Source: Clostridia bacterium
GTDB taxonomy: Bacteria; Bacillota; Clostridia; Christensenellales; CAG-1252
Reading direction: 5' to 3'
NCBI GenBank assembly: GCA_017615495.1
Contig: JAGAAA010000120.1
Coordinates: 1 to 14,348 of the forward strand
Length of the DNA: 14,348 bases
Part shown: one piece after another, positions 1 through 6,202 of the stretch
Layout: each line of letters begins with the position of its first letter
Numbering within the stretch: position 1 is the first letter of the stretch
Notes under the pieces: generated by a model
Seen by the model: only the letters and a program-made list of their open reading frames with translations
Databases searched by the model: none
Told to the model about the DNA's origin: nothing
Made by a program: the position numbers and the translations under genes

Positions 1-938
1 TCCCTAAGTTCGGTATACTTGCTGCCGTCCGCGGGGAAAATACCCGCAAAAACCACCGGTTTTACCGCTTTATAGCCGGGGAAAGGCTCTTTGGTGCCAC
101 CCTCGGCAAGGGTGATGGTATCGCCTACCGCGGTATCCGAAACGTTTTTAATGCTTGCGGCGAGGTAACCGACTTCCCCCGTGGAGAGTTCTTTCACCGG
201 CATCATTTTGGGGGTAAACACTCCAACTTCGGTGACGTCGAACACCTTGCCGGTACTGAACATTTTGATTTTGTCACCAACCTTGACTGAGCCGTCTATC
301 ACGCGGATAAAGCTGATGGCGCCCTTGTAGTTGTCGTAAACGGAATCGAAGATCAAAGCTTTGAGCGGCGCGTTTTCATCACCGCGCGCGCCGGGCAGGT
401 TATAAATGATGCTTTCCAAAACGGCTTCAACGTTCAAGCCCGTTTTCGCGCTGATGGCGGGAGCATCCGCGGCGGGGATGCCGATGATGTCTTCGATCTC
501 GCGCTTGGTACCCTCCACGTCTGCGCCCTGCAAATCCACCTTGTTGATGACGGGGATAACTTCGAGATTGTTGTCGATGGCAAGATAAACGTTGGTGAGG
601 GTTTGCGCTTCCACGCCCTGCGTGGCGTCCACCACGAGCACCGCGCCTTCGCACGCGGCGAGAGAACGCGAAACCTCGTACGTAAAGTCCACGTGCCCCG
701 GCGTGTCGATCAGGTTGAGCATATACTCCTCGCCGTCCAATTTGTAAAACATTCTGACGGGTTGAAGTTTGATGGTAATGCCCCTTTCGCGCTCGATTTC
801 CATATTGTCGAGAAGCTGTTCCTTCGCCTCCCGCTCGGGCACCGTGCCCGTAACGTCCATCAAGCGATCGGCAAGGGTGCTTTTGCCGTGATCGATATGC
901 GCGATTATACAAAAATTTCTGATATGATTCTTATCCAT
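1..938 (-). CDS. lepA: Elongation factor 4 (LepA), 3' part cut off by window edge
   Basis: This is a ribosome-associated translational GTPase known to back-translocate or remodel stalled ribosomes. About 312 codons are visible before the gene leaves the window; the family is about 600 residues. All five GTPase motifs can be read: G1 AHIDHGKST (residues 13-21), G2 RGITIK (52-57), G3 DTPGH (78-82), G4 NKVD (132-135) and G5 SAKTG (162-166). The AHIDHGKST form and the residues after it are typical of LepA rather than EF-G or EF-Tu. The ATG at 938 (MDKNHIRNFC) was chosen because it gives the standard N-terminus. The site upstream is weak (GGACGG). An upstream promoter at 972-1000 drives it. A 12-codon frame (966-931) overlaps this start and could couple to it. 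Identity is very sure. Confidence 0.97.
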   Translation of the reverse strand, partial: MDKNHIRNFCIIAHIDHGKSTLADRLMDVTGTVPEREAKEQLLDNMEIERERGITIKLQPVRMFYKLDGEEYMLNLIDTPGHVDFTYEVSRSLAACEGAVLVVDATQGVEAQTLTNVYLAIDNNLEVIPVINKVDLQGADVEGTKREIEDIIGIPAADAPAISAKTGLNVEAVLESIIYNLPGARGDENAPLKALIFDSVYDNYKGAISFIRVIDGSVKVGDKIKMFSTGKVFDVTEVGVFTPKMMPVKELSTGEVGYLAASIKNVSDTAVGDTITLAEGGTKEPFPGYKAVKPVVFAGIFPADGSKYTELR

Positions 939-966
939 ATGCCGTCCGATGCGACGCTTGTCGCAT
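931..966 (-). other. Possible leaderless upstream ORF overlapping the lepA start
   Basis: An 11-residue frame (MRQASHRTAYG) begins with the ATG at 966, at the predicted transcription start of the lepA promoter. It ends with a TAA at 933-931 that overlaps the lepA start codon (shared bases 938-931). If translated, it would be a leaderless upstream ORF that delivers ribosomes to lepA, whose own Shine-Dalgarno is poor. The sequence shows only the arrangement. Translation is an inference and chance is possible. Confidence 0.3.
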
Positions 967-971
967 AAGTT

Positions 972-1000
972 ATTATATAATATTTTTTTTATAAGGTAAA
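972..1000 (-). promoter_or_regulatory. Promoter of lepA
   Basis: On the minus strand TTTACC (1000-995) and a perfect TATAAT (977-972) are separated by 17 bases. The spacer is AT-rich. Predicted transcription start is near 966-965, which coincides with an ATG of a tiny upstream reading frame. The -35 box lies only three bases from the -35 box of the divergent gene at 1052. Confidence 0.7.
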
Positions 1001-1003
1001 GTA

Positions 1004-1031
1004 TTTACATAGCCAAAAGTTGTGCTATAAT
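1004..1031 (+). promoter_or_regulatory. Promoter of the glycerophosphodiester phosphodiesterase gene
   Basis: TTTACA (1004-1009), a 16-base spacer and TATAAT (1026-1031), with TGC directly before the -10 box forming an extended -10. A strong Shine-Dalgarno AAAGGAGG follows at 1039-1046, five bases before the ATG at 1052. Confidence 0.75.
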
Positions 1032-1051
1032 ATTAACTAAAGGAGGTTGCT

Positions 1052-1807
1052 ATGGCAAAAATCGCACCGAAAGTTATCAATCACGATTGGCTGTTTGATA
1101 AGCCCATCGCACACCGCGGTTTGCACGGCGGCGGCGTGATGGAAAGCAGTTTGGCAGCCTTTGAAGCCGCCATCCAAAAAGGCTATAATATCGAGATCGA
1201 CGTACATATCCTTGCCGACGATACTTTGGTCGTTTTTCACGACAACACCTTAGAGCGCATTTTTGGTGAAAACGTCGAATTGCAGGACCTCACCTACGAG
1301 CAACTTTCCCATTACCTGCTCCCCTTCGTCAACGAGCGCATCCCCACTTTTGAGGAAGTTTTGGAGTACGTCGGCGGCAGGACGGGCCTTTTGATCGAGA
1401 TCAAAACCTACATCCGTACCCGCGTGGCGGAACGCGTTGCGGAAGCATTGGAGAATTACCACGGCAATTACGCCATCCAATCCTTCAGCCCCACTGCCCT
1501 TTCCTGGTACCGCAAGCACGTTCCTTCGGTGCCCATCGGCATCCTCGCTTCGGACGTGGTCAGCTTCGCTCTCTATTGGTCCGGCATCATTCATCCCGAC
1601 TTTATTTCTTACCTGGTCACCAATTTAAACGACCGCCGTTCCATCATCCTTCGCAGCAAAGCGCCAAAAGTGCTTGCTTGGACGGTGTCCAACCCCATTT
1701 TGGAAAAGAAAGCCCGCACCTATGCCGAAAACATTATTTTTGAAGGCTACGAAGCGGACCCCAACGCAAAGAGCGTGATAACCATCCGAAAAACAAGAGT
1801 GATTTAA
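1052..1807 (+). CDS. Glycerophosphodiester phosphodiesterase (GDPD family)
   Basis: Family members hydrolyse glycerophosphodiesters to sn-glycerol 3-phosphate and an alcohol, feeding phospholipid turnover. The 251-residue protein is a single GDPD TIM-barrel domain of normal length. The catalytic pattern is visible: H21-R22 in AHRG, E48 and D50 in NIEID (acid/metal ligands), H63 in VVFHD, and the later LLIEIK strand. The C-terminal part has the usual AWTVSN and FEGYEA strands. There is no signal peptide or membrane segment, so it is predicted cytoplasmic and to act on imported or internally made substrates. The start has an excellent Shine-Dalgarno. The gene stands alone between a divergent promoter and a strong terminator. 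The exact substrate cannot be told from sequence. Confidence 0.93.
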   Translation: MAKIAPKVINHDWLFDKPIAHRGLHGGGVMESSLAAFEAAIQKGYNIEIDVHILADDTLVVFHDNTLERIFGENVELQDLTYEQLSHYLLPFVNERIPTFEEVLEYVGGRTGLLIEIKTYIRTRVAERVAEALENYHGNYAIQSFSPTALSWYRKHVPSVPIGILASDVVSFALYWSGIIHPDFISYLVTNLNDRRSIILRSKAPKVLAWTVSNPILEKKARTYAENIIFEGYEADPNAKSVITIRKTRVI

Positions 1808-1834
1808 AAAGCGCCTTTTAGGCGCTTTTTTTAT
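1806..1834. terminator. Bidirectional Rho-independent terminator
   Basis: A 10-bp perfect stem AAAAAGCGCC (1806-1815) / GGCGCTTTTT (1821-1830) with a TTTTA loop. It has a T-run on the plus strand and an A-run that serves as a T-run on the minus strand. It begins within the stop codon of the plus-strand GDPD gene and reaches to the stop codon of the minus-strand MmcQ gene (1831), so it can serve both convergent units. Confidence 0.9.
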
Positions 1835-2499
1835 TTCTTCTTAAACGAGTTTTGAAAGGATATCTCTATCATTTCCTTTATCGTTTCGTCCGGGACGCCG
1901 TCATCAAAGACCACCGTCACCCAACTTTTGTGGTTCATATGGTAGGAGGGATGGGCGGCGCCCTGCTTTAGGTACTCTTCGGCATTGTCATCCAGTTTGA
2001 GGTTCATTACTTCGATCTCGCCTTGTTCGCCGGGGAAAACCTTGCCCCTGCCGATGTCCATAATGATCGCAAACCACTTTTTCGTTGCGTCGTTGCGGTA
2101 AACGCCAAAGTGCGGAAACTTCTTCCACATAAATTCGGGCTTGACACCGTATTTCTCGCAAATAAAAGAATTGATGCGGTTGGTCTGCCCGCCCATATAA
2201 AGTTTTGTTTCCGTCACCGCGGCGGCAATTTCGTTCAAAAGCGCAAGATAGGCGTTTCTGACACCCACGACGAAGGCGCCCGTCGCGGATTCCACGCGAT
2301 AATTGACGTACGGCTCCTTAAAGTCCTCGTCGTAGACCTCGCCCGTAACTTCGCCCAAAGGGGAAATCTTCACCTTGGCGATCATGCCTTCGTAAATTTT
2401 TCTTTCATAGACAAAATTACCGTTTTCACGGATAAATCCGAATTTTTCAAGCCTATCAAGCAGGACCGTCTTGCGTTTGAAAACTTCTTTTTCAAGCAT
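1831..2499 (-). CDS. MmcQ/YjbR family protein with extra N-terminal domain
   Basis: The C-terminal half (about residues 105-215) matches the MmcQ/YjbR family: NRINSFICEKYG, FMWKKFP, KWFAIIMDI, VMNLKLD, HPSYHMNHKSWVTV and a DGVPDETI segment. The family has a CyaY-like fold and is often called DNA-binding, but its role is not established. The protein is 222 residues, nearly twice the length of E. coli YjbR. The first 100 residues form a separate domain that also occurs in longer Bacillota members. I chose the ATG at 2499 over an upstream GTG/ATG frame because it has a Shine-Dalgarno (AAGGAAAG). It also overlaps the upstream gene's stop by 8 bases, a usual coupling. It is the last gene of the degV-apbE operon; a functional link to that operon is unproven. 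Confidence 0.85.
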   Translation of the reverse strand: MLEKEVFKRKTVLLDRLEKFGFIRENGNFVYERKIYEGMIAKVKISPLGEVTGEVYDEDFKEPYVNYRVESATGAFVVGVRNAYLALLNEIAAAVTETKLYMGGQTNRINSFICEKYGVKPEFMWKKFPHFGVYRNDATKKWFAIIMDIGRGKVFPGEQGEIEVMNLKLDDNAEEYLKQGAAHPSYHMNHKSWVTVVFDDGVPDETIKEMIEISFQNSFKKK

Positions 2500-3001
2500 T
2501 TTGGCTTTCCTTCGGGCGGCGTACGCCCTTATCCACAAAATAAACGATCACACCGATGACCGCGCCGGCAACCAGCCCAAACAAAGCAAGATAAACCAGC
2601 AAAACCGCAACGCCCGCCGTGCCGGTAAAGGCAATGGCAACCAAGATCTGCCCGACGTTGTGCATAACGCCGCCCGCCGCGCTGACAGCGGGCACGCCGT
2701 TTGCGCCAAGCTTCAAAAGTCCCGCCATAACGAGGAAGGAAAGCACCCCACCGCCGAGGGAATAAAGGATCATCGTCGGCGCGCCGGAGAAAAGCCCGAT
2801 GACGACGCATTTTAAAACGAGGATGACCGCCGCGTACGGCACGCCAAGCCAAATCAAAGCAAGAAGAACAGCCGCATTTCCGAGCCCGATCTTTGCGTAC
2901 GGGAGCATGGGAAAAACCGGCGGAAGCAAGTTTTCCAAAAAGCCGAGGATCAAGGCGACTGCGAGAAGCACCGCCGTTTGCGCCGCTTTCTTTGCCGTCA
3001 T
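2492..3001 (-). CDS. Gx transporter family membrane protein (annotated elsewhere as heptaprenyl diphosphate synthase component I)
   Basis: A very hydrophobic 169-residue protein with about five membrane-spanning segments. Recognisable stretches include LGFLENLLPP near residue 20, PYAKIGLGNAAVLLAL, GAPTMILYSLGGG and GGVMHNVGQILVA. These fit the Gx transporter family, which resembles the S components of ECF vitamin transporters. The older name heptaprenyl diphosphate synthase component I is probably a misnomer for this membrane family. The ATG overlaps the previous gene's TGA in an ATGA junction (3001-2998), with GGAGG seven bases upstream. Its constant partners in Bacillota are the NusG_II protein and ApbE, as here. 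Inferred role: part of an envelope flavin or quinone-linked redox module. The substrate is unknown. Confidence 0.85.
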   Translation of the reverse strand: MTAKKAAQTAVLLAVALILGFLENLLPPVFPMLPYAKIGLGNAAVLLALIWLGVPYAAVILVLKCVVIGLFSGAPTMILYSLGGGVLSFLVMAGLLKLGANGVPAVSAAGGVMHNVGQILVAIAFTGTAGVAVLLVYLALFGLVAGAVIGVIVYFVDKGVRRPKESQNA

Positions 3002-3363
3002 GAGATCGCCTCCACTTCACCTTTGCCCGAGATTTTTATCACAATGCGATTTGGCAAGCAAACGATGGTTTGCCCCGCCTTGCTGATCGCCCCGCACCTT
3101 TCACATACCTTATCGGGGCAATCCGCATCCTCGACGCGTACCGTACCACCCGACACCACGATCTTCAAATGATCCAAATCAAGCACCGTGTCTTTATTTA
3201 GCGGCAGAGTTTGGTAGAGTTCTCCGTCCACGTAAACTTCCGCATTGGCGCCAGTTTTGGGCGATACGGCAAGATAGACCGCCCCCGCCACGAGCGCGAG
3301 AAGCAACACAACGAGCACCACGTCCCAAATGCGAAATAAGCGGAGCGGCTTAAGCGATTTCAT
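2998..3363 (-). CDS. Membrane-anchored NusG domain II protein
   Basis: A 121-residue protein with one membrane anchor (about residues 13-33) followed by an extracytosolic NusG_II domain (about 40-118). The family signature is clear: ADCPDKVC at residues 80-87, ISKAGQTIVCLPNR at 93-106, then a VIKI strand. It carries C82, C87, C90 and C102 in the outer domain, C90 being an extra cysteine beside the usual set by my recollection. Despite the name it lacks the N-terminal NusG transcription domain and is not a transcription factor. Start at 3363 has Shine-Dalgarno AAGGA and overlaps the apbE stop by 14 bases. Genes of this type sit beside apbE and Gx transporters; an equivalent pair is reported in flavin-based extracellular electron transfer loci. 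Function here is inferred from context. Confidence 0.88.
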   Translation of the reverse strand: MKSLKPLRLFRIWDVVLVVLLLALVAGAVYLAVSPKTGANAEVYVDGELYQTLPLNKDTVLDLDHLKIVVSGGTVRVEDADCPDKVCERCGAISKAGQTIVCLPNRIVIKISGKGEVEAIS

Positions 3364-4339
3364 AGGTTTTGTCCTTAACGGTCACGGAAAGCCCTACGGC
3401 CGTTATCTTTTTGTCCGAAGTGACGATGGCGCCCTTTGCGCCGCATTTTTCAAGGAGCGCTACGCCTTTTTCAGCCCCCAGAACCACGACGGCGGTGGCA
3501 AGAGCGTCGGCAAGTAACCCGTCCTCGCTGACCACGGTCGCCGAGATCACGCCGGAAGTTGCGGGATAGCCCGTGTTTGCGTCCAAAATATGATGATAGC
3601 GATTTCCTTGATAAACGTAATAGCGCTCGTAATCGCCGCTTGTGGCGCAAATTTCACCCGCTTTTAAGCTAAAGCGAAAAGCAAAGCTTTCCTCGCTGTC
3701 GCGCGGCGGCGTCACGCCGATCTCATAGCTTTTGCCCACGGCGGCAATCGTCCCGCCAACGTAAACGAGGGCGGTTTTCGCTTTTTCCTTGACAAGGTCG
3801 CGCACGCGTTCGGCGGCGTACCCTTTGATGGCTCCGCCAAGGTCAAGCTCCGCGCCCGCCACGGTTTTGGTAATGGTTTCGTTCTCTTTTGAAAAACCAA
3901 AAAGCGTATAGCCAGACAACGCTTTTGCGTCCGCTATCGCCTGTGCGGCGGGCGGCACTTCCCCGTTCATTAAGTACGGCGGATCAAACCCCCAAGCCTT
4001 CACAAGCGGCAATACTGCGGGGTCAAACGCCCCTTCCGACTCTTCCGCCAAGGCAAAACAACGCGCCAAAACGGCGCTCTCCTCGGTGGTGAGGGAAACC
4101 GTTCCCACACCGCTGGCGTTGATGCGGCTCACGACGGAGCCTTCCACCCGAGCAGAAAAACTCTCCTCAATAAAGGAGAGCAATCTTGAAACCTCCGCCG
4201 AGAGATCCTCGGACGAAGTATAAGTTACGTAGTAATCGGAGCCCATCGAAAAACCTCTCGCGGTCTTTTCGGTAGGCGCGCAAGCGGCAAAACATACGAT
4301 CAAAACGATCAGCAAGCAAATTGCCGCGAACTTTTTCAT
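3350..4339 (-). CDS. apbE: FAD:protein FMN transferase (ApbE), predicted lipoprotein
   Basis: ApbE moves FMN from FAD onto a threonine of extracytosolic target proteins in a Mg2+-dependent reaction. The 329-residue product begins with a lipoprotein signal (MKK, hydrophobic core, FAAC lipobox with Cys20), placing it on the outer face of the membrane. Family motifs: SEGAFDPAVLPLVKAWGF (101-118), ELDLGGAIKGYAAERV (164-179), CATSGDYERY (231-240), HHILDANTGYPA (249-260, D253) and ADALATA (277-283), where D278 and T282 are the expected metal ligands. I rejected a start 32 codons upstream because it would hide the signal peptide and run into degV. The ATG at 4339 follows the degV stop by one base with no clear Shine-Dalgarno, so translation is probably coupled. 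No FMN-acceptor protein is in the window. Confidence 0.95.
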   Translation of the reverse strand: MKKFAAICLLIVLIVCFAACAPTEKTARGFSMGSDYYVTYTSSEDLSAEVSRLLSFIEESFSARVEGSVVSRINASGVGTVSLTTEESAVLARCFALAEESEGAFDPAVLPLVKAWGFDPPYLMNGEVPPAAQAIADAKALSGYTLFGFSKENETITKTVAGAELDLGGAIKGYAAERVRDLVKEKAKTALVYVGGTIAAVGKSYEIGVTPPRDSEESFAFRFSLKAGEICATSGDYERYYVYQGNRYHHILDANTGYPATSGVISATVVSEDGLLADALATAVVVLGAEKGVALLEKCGAKGAIVTSDKKITAVGLSVTVKDKTYEIA

Positions 4340-4340
4340 C

Positions 4341-5204
4341 TTAGCGAGCGGTGGAACGGAAGATGACCGCAATGGTGCCGGGGCCGCAATGGGTGCCGAT
4401 GACCGGCCCGACGGGATAACGCCAGACCTCCACACCGGGGAAGGCTTCCTTCACCTTTGCTTCGAGCTTGTCGCCCCCTGCTTGGTTGTCCGCATCCAAA
4501 ATGACCACGGGGTACTTATCCAGCTCCGCGCCAAGGGTCTTGACTTTGTCCACAAGGGTAGAGACCGCCTTGTTTGCGCCGGTCACCTTGGCGACCACCT
4601 GCAATTCGCCGTCGTTGTTGACGTGCAAAATGGGCTTCAAGGAAAACAGCGTGCCGATGGCTGCCGCCGCGGCGCTGATCCTACCGCCGCGCTTCAAATG
4701 GAACAAATCGTCCACGGCAAAGTACTCGGTAAAGTTGTTGACGTTGTTTTCAAGATAAGCGATCACCTCGTCCAAGGTGTGCCCTTCTTGGAAGTACTTT
4801 ACGGCGTAATAGACCTGCACGCCCGCGCCCCACGAAATGCTCTTGGTGTCAAAACGGCGGAAGCGCGCCTTGGGGTACTTTTCGCGCAAGGGCTTCAACG
4901 CCATTTCAAGGTGATTGAAGGTGCCGGACATCTTAGAGCTAAAGGAGATATAAAGCATATCTTCCCCTGCCTGGAAGTACGGCTCCAACATTTCGGTGTA
5001 GATCTGAGCGTTCAAAGCGGAAGTGATGGGCATCGAGCCGCCGCGTACCGCGCTGTAAAACGCCTTAAAGTCCGTCGCTTCGCCCATATCGTAAAAGTAT
5101 TCCTTGCCGTCGATCGTGTACGGCATTTTAAAAAGCTCACAGCCAAGTTCGGGGAGCATCGTATACCAAAGTTCGCAATCCGTATCAAAAAAGATCTTGC
5201 TCAT
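4341..5204 (-). CDS. DegV family fatty acid-binding protein (FakB-like)
   Basis: DegV proteins bind a fatty acid and, in known cases, present it to a fatty acid kinase for phosphorylation. The 287-residue length is typical. Visible motifs are PITSALN (59-65, equivalent to the family PxTSxPS), SFSSKMSGTFNH (87-98, second ligand-binding loop), VDDLFHLKRGGRIS in the middle and GTHCGPGTIAVIF near the C-terminus. The N-terminus (IFFDTDCELW) departs from the more usual IVTDST form, so the ligand may differ. Start at 5204 has a GGAGGG Shine-Dalgarno. It is the first gene of an operon continuing through apbE, the NusG_II protein, the Gx transporter and the MmcQ gene. No fatty acid kinase gene is nearby. 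Confidence 0.92.
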   Translation of the reverse strand: MSKIFFDTDCELWYTMLPELGCELFKMPYTIDGKEYFYDMGEATDFKAFYSAVRGGSMPITSALNAQIYTEMLEPYFQAGEDMLYISFSSKMSGTFNHLEMALKPLREKYPKARFRRFDTKSISWGAGVQVYYAVKYFQEGHTLDEVIAYLENNVNNFTEYFAVDDLFHLKRGGRISAAAAAIGTLFSLKPILHVNNDGELQVVAKVTGANKAVSTLVDKVKTLGAELDKYPVVILDADNQAGGDKLEAKVKEAFPGVEVWRYPVGPVIGTHCGPGTIAVIFRSTAR

Positions 5205-5236
5205 AGGCCCTCCAATGAAGAAGTTTATTTATTATA

Positions 5237-5265
5237 ATAATAAATAAAAAAGCGCCGCTTGTCAA
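5237..5265 (-). promoter_or_regulatory. Promoter of the degV-apbE operon, overlapping a terminator
   Basis: Perfect TTGACA (5265-5260), 17-base spacer, TATTAT (5242-5237); a second -10-like TATAAT lies at 5236-5231. The -35 box is inside the downstream arm and loop of the pilin gene's terminator hairpin, so the two signals share DNA. Confidence 0.65.
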
Positions 5266-5280
5266 GGGATGACAAGCGGC
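5246..5280 (-). terminator. Rho-independent terminator of the pilin gene
   Basis: An 11-bp perfect stem, GCCGCTTGTCA with TGACAAGCGGC (5254-5264 with 5270-5280), and a five-base loop. On the minus strand it is followed by GC and six Ts. It lies just after the pilin stop at 5300. Its distal arm contains the -35 box of the next operon. Confidence 0.88.
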
Positions 5281-5299
5281 AAGAATATTCTAAAAGCTA

Positions 5300-5743
5300 T
5301 TAGCTCTTCAATGCGGTATAGCTACCCCAATTCGTTACGGTAGAAGAATCATCTTTTGCCTCGGCCTTTCCCGCGCCGGTAGACTTGTTGATAACCAAAA
5401 CGCCGTAATAGTTACCGCAGTTATCATCATGGAACATAATGGTAAGGTTTTCGGTAAGAGCCTTTTTGGACAATTGACCGCTTGCACTGACTTTTATGCA
5501 TTTTTGTTGTTCTTCGGTAAACAACTCTTTCAAATAATCACCGATAGTTTGACCTTCTTCTTTATTGGTCCACATACCTGCCAACTGATTCAACGGTTCG
5601 GTTGCAGCAGTCTTTTTCGCCCTGTTAACAAAGGTAGAAACCGTTACGCCGACGACAGCGCCGAGAATGGCGATGATAGCGATAACGACGATCAACTCAA
5701 CCAAAGTAAACGCCTTCCTATTCTTCCTAAAATTGTAAAACAT
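5300..5743 (-). CDS. Type IV pilin-like protein
   Basis: A 147-residue prepilin. It has a short basic leader (MFYNFRKNRKA) and then the class III signal FTLVELIVVIAIIAILGA, whose hydrophobic helix anchors subunits and packs the fibre core. Cleavage after A11 would give mature residues Phe1 and Glu5, with Glu5 at E16. The -1 residue is Ala rather than the usual Gly. The rest is a small globular domain with two cysteines (about residues 82 and 109) that could form a disulfide. There is a good Shine-Dalgarno (GGAGGG), its own consensus promoter and its own terminator, so it is monocistronic. No prepilin peptidase, PilB or PilC is in the window. It could be a major pilin, a minor pilin or a competence or secretion pseudopilin. 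Sequence does not decide. Confidence 0.9.
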   Translation of the reverse strand: MFYNFRKNRKAFTLVELIVVIAIIAILGAVVGVTVSTFVNRAKKTAATEPLNQLAGMWTNKEEGQTIGDYLKELFTEEQQKCIKVSASGQLSKKALTENLTIMFHDDNCGNYYGVLVINKSTGAGKAEAKDDSSTVTNWGSYTALKS

Positions 5744-5776
5744 TTTTTAGCCCTCCGTTTAGAGAATTCTAACATA

Positions 5777-5805
5777 ATTATATATTGGATAACCCCCGTT
5801 GTCAA
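5777..5805 (-). promoter_or_regulatory. Consensus promoter of the pilin gene
   Basis: A perfect sigma-A promoter: TTGACA (5805-5800), exactly 17 bases, TATAAT (5782-5777). Transcription would start about 25 bases before the GGAGGG site. The perfect match suggests strong expression unless it is repressed, as expected for a major structural subunit. Confidence 0.85.
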
Positions 5806-5831
5806 TACCGATTTTTGGATTTGTTTTGAAA

Positions 5832-5905
5832 AAACACTGCAAAAATCCACAGTTTCCCTATCAAAAATCGAATAATTAAGAAAAGTTAACGAAACACTGC
5901 GAAAA
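5832..5905. repeat. Short direct repeat upstream of the pilin promoter
   Basis: AAACACTGCAAAAA (5832-5845) recurs as AAACACTGCGAAAA (5892-5905), 13 of 14 bases identical and exactly 60 bases apart. A CGATTTT/AAAATCG motif also recurs in the region (5809, 5863 and the palindrome 5913-5927). The stretch 5811-6000 is AT-rich and holds no gene I can support. It could be a regulator-binding region for the pilin promoter or chance in AT-rich DNA. Confidence 0.35.
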
Positions 5906-6000
5906 AACCGTAAAAATCGTCGATTTTACATTTGGCAAAAACTTACGCAATCATCAAGCCTTATCCGTTGCCTCTCCACGAATCAAGTCCCCCGCATAAA

Positions 6001-6028
6001 ACAAAAAGCACTTACCGAAGTAAGTGCT
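6001..6028 (-). terminator. Terminator of tRNA-Leu
   Basis: AGCACTTAC (6007-6015) pairs perfectly with GTAAGTGCT (6020-6028). Read on the minus strand the loop is TTCG, a stable tetraloop, and the stem is followed by TTTTTGTTTT. It begins three bases after the tRNA CCA end. Confidence 0.9.
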
Positions 6029-6030
6029 CT

Positions 6031-6113
6031 TGGTGCGATCAGGGGGACTTGAACCCCCATGGTTGCCCATACGCCCCTCAAACGTACGCGTCTGCCTGTT
6101 CCGCCATGATCGC
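6031..6113 (-). tRNA. tRNA-Leu, anticodon GAG
   Basis: An 83-nt tRNA on the minus strand with encoded CCA (6033-6031). The acceptor stem is GCGATCA paired with TGATCGC, discriminator A73. The anticodon stem TACGT/GCGTA encloses loop TTGAGGG, giving GAG (reads CUC and CUU). The variable arm (GGGCAACC) is that of a class II leucine tRNA, and the T arm is GGGGG-TTCAAGT-CCCCC. It has its own promoter and terminator. Confidence 0.96.
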
Positions 6114-6127
6114 AAATGACAATGACT

Positions 6128-6156
6128 ATAATATAGGTTTACCCGAATTTTGTCAA
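6128..6156 (-). promoter_or_regulatory. Promoter of tRNA-Leu
   Basis: Perfect TTGACA (6156-6151), 17-base spacer, TATTAT (6133-6128). The mature tRNA 5' end lies 15 bases beyond the -10 box. Confidence 0.82.
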
Positions 6157-6166
6157 GCGTTAAAAC

Positions 6167-6188
6167 GGATATTTTTATGAAAAAATCC
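6167..6188 (-). terminator. Weak AT-rich terminator candidate after pilT
   Basis: GGAT plus TTTTT (6167-6176, bulged A at 6171) pairs with AAAAA plus ATCC (6180-6188), with a three-base loop and GTTTT after it on the minus strand. It lies 15 bases past the pilT stop and just before the tRNA-Leu promoter. The low stem stability makes it uncertain. Confidence 0.42.
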
Positions 6189-6202
6189 TTTTTAACAAAG
6201 GC

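Noticed and set aside
427..912. Minus-strand frame of 161 codons inside lepA
   Set aside because: It is a +1 shadow of lepA. The true frame carries all GTPase motifs and simply lacks a stop because it leaves the window.
2529..2537. Perfect DnaA-box-like TTATCCACA
   Set aside because: It is a single copy inside the Gx-transporter coding region with no cluster, AT-rich unwinding element or dnaA nearby, so it is probably chance.
4340..4435. Extended N-terminus for ApbE
   Set aside because: It would overlap degV by about 95 bases and bury the lipoprotein signal peptide that begins at the ATG at 4339.
4389..5237. Long plus-strand open frame (282 codons) opposite degV
   Set aside because: The minus-strand frame is an unmistakable DegV protein with promoter and Shine-Dalgarno. 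The antisense frame is a by-product of codon bias, with no recognisable motif or ribosome site.
5932..6180. Plus-strand frame of 82 codons across the tRNA-Leu region
   Set aside because: It reads through the antisense of a tRNA and its terminator. It has no Shine-Dalgarno and no domain.
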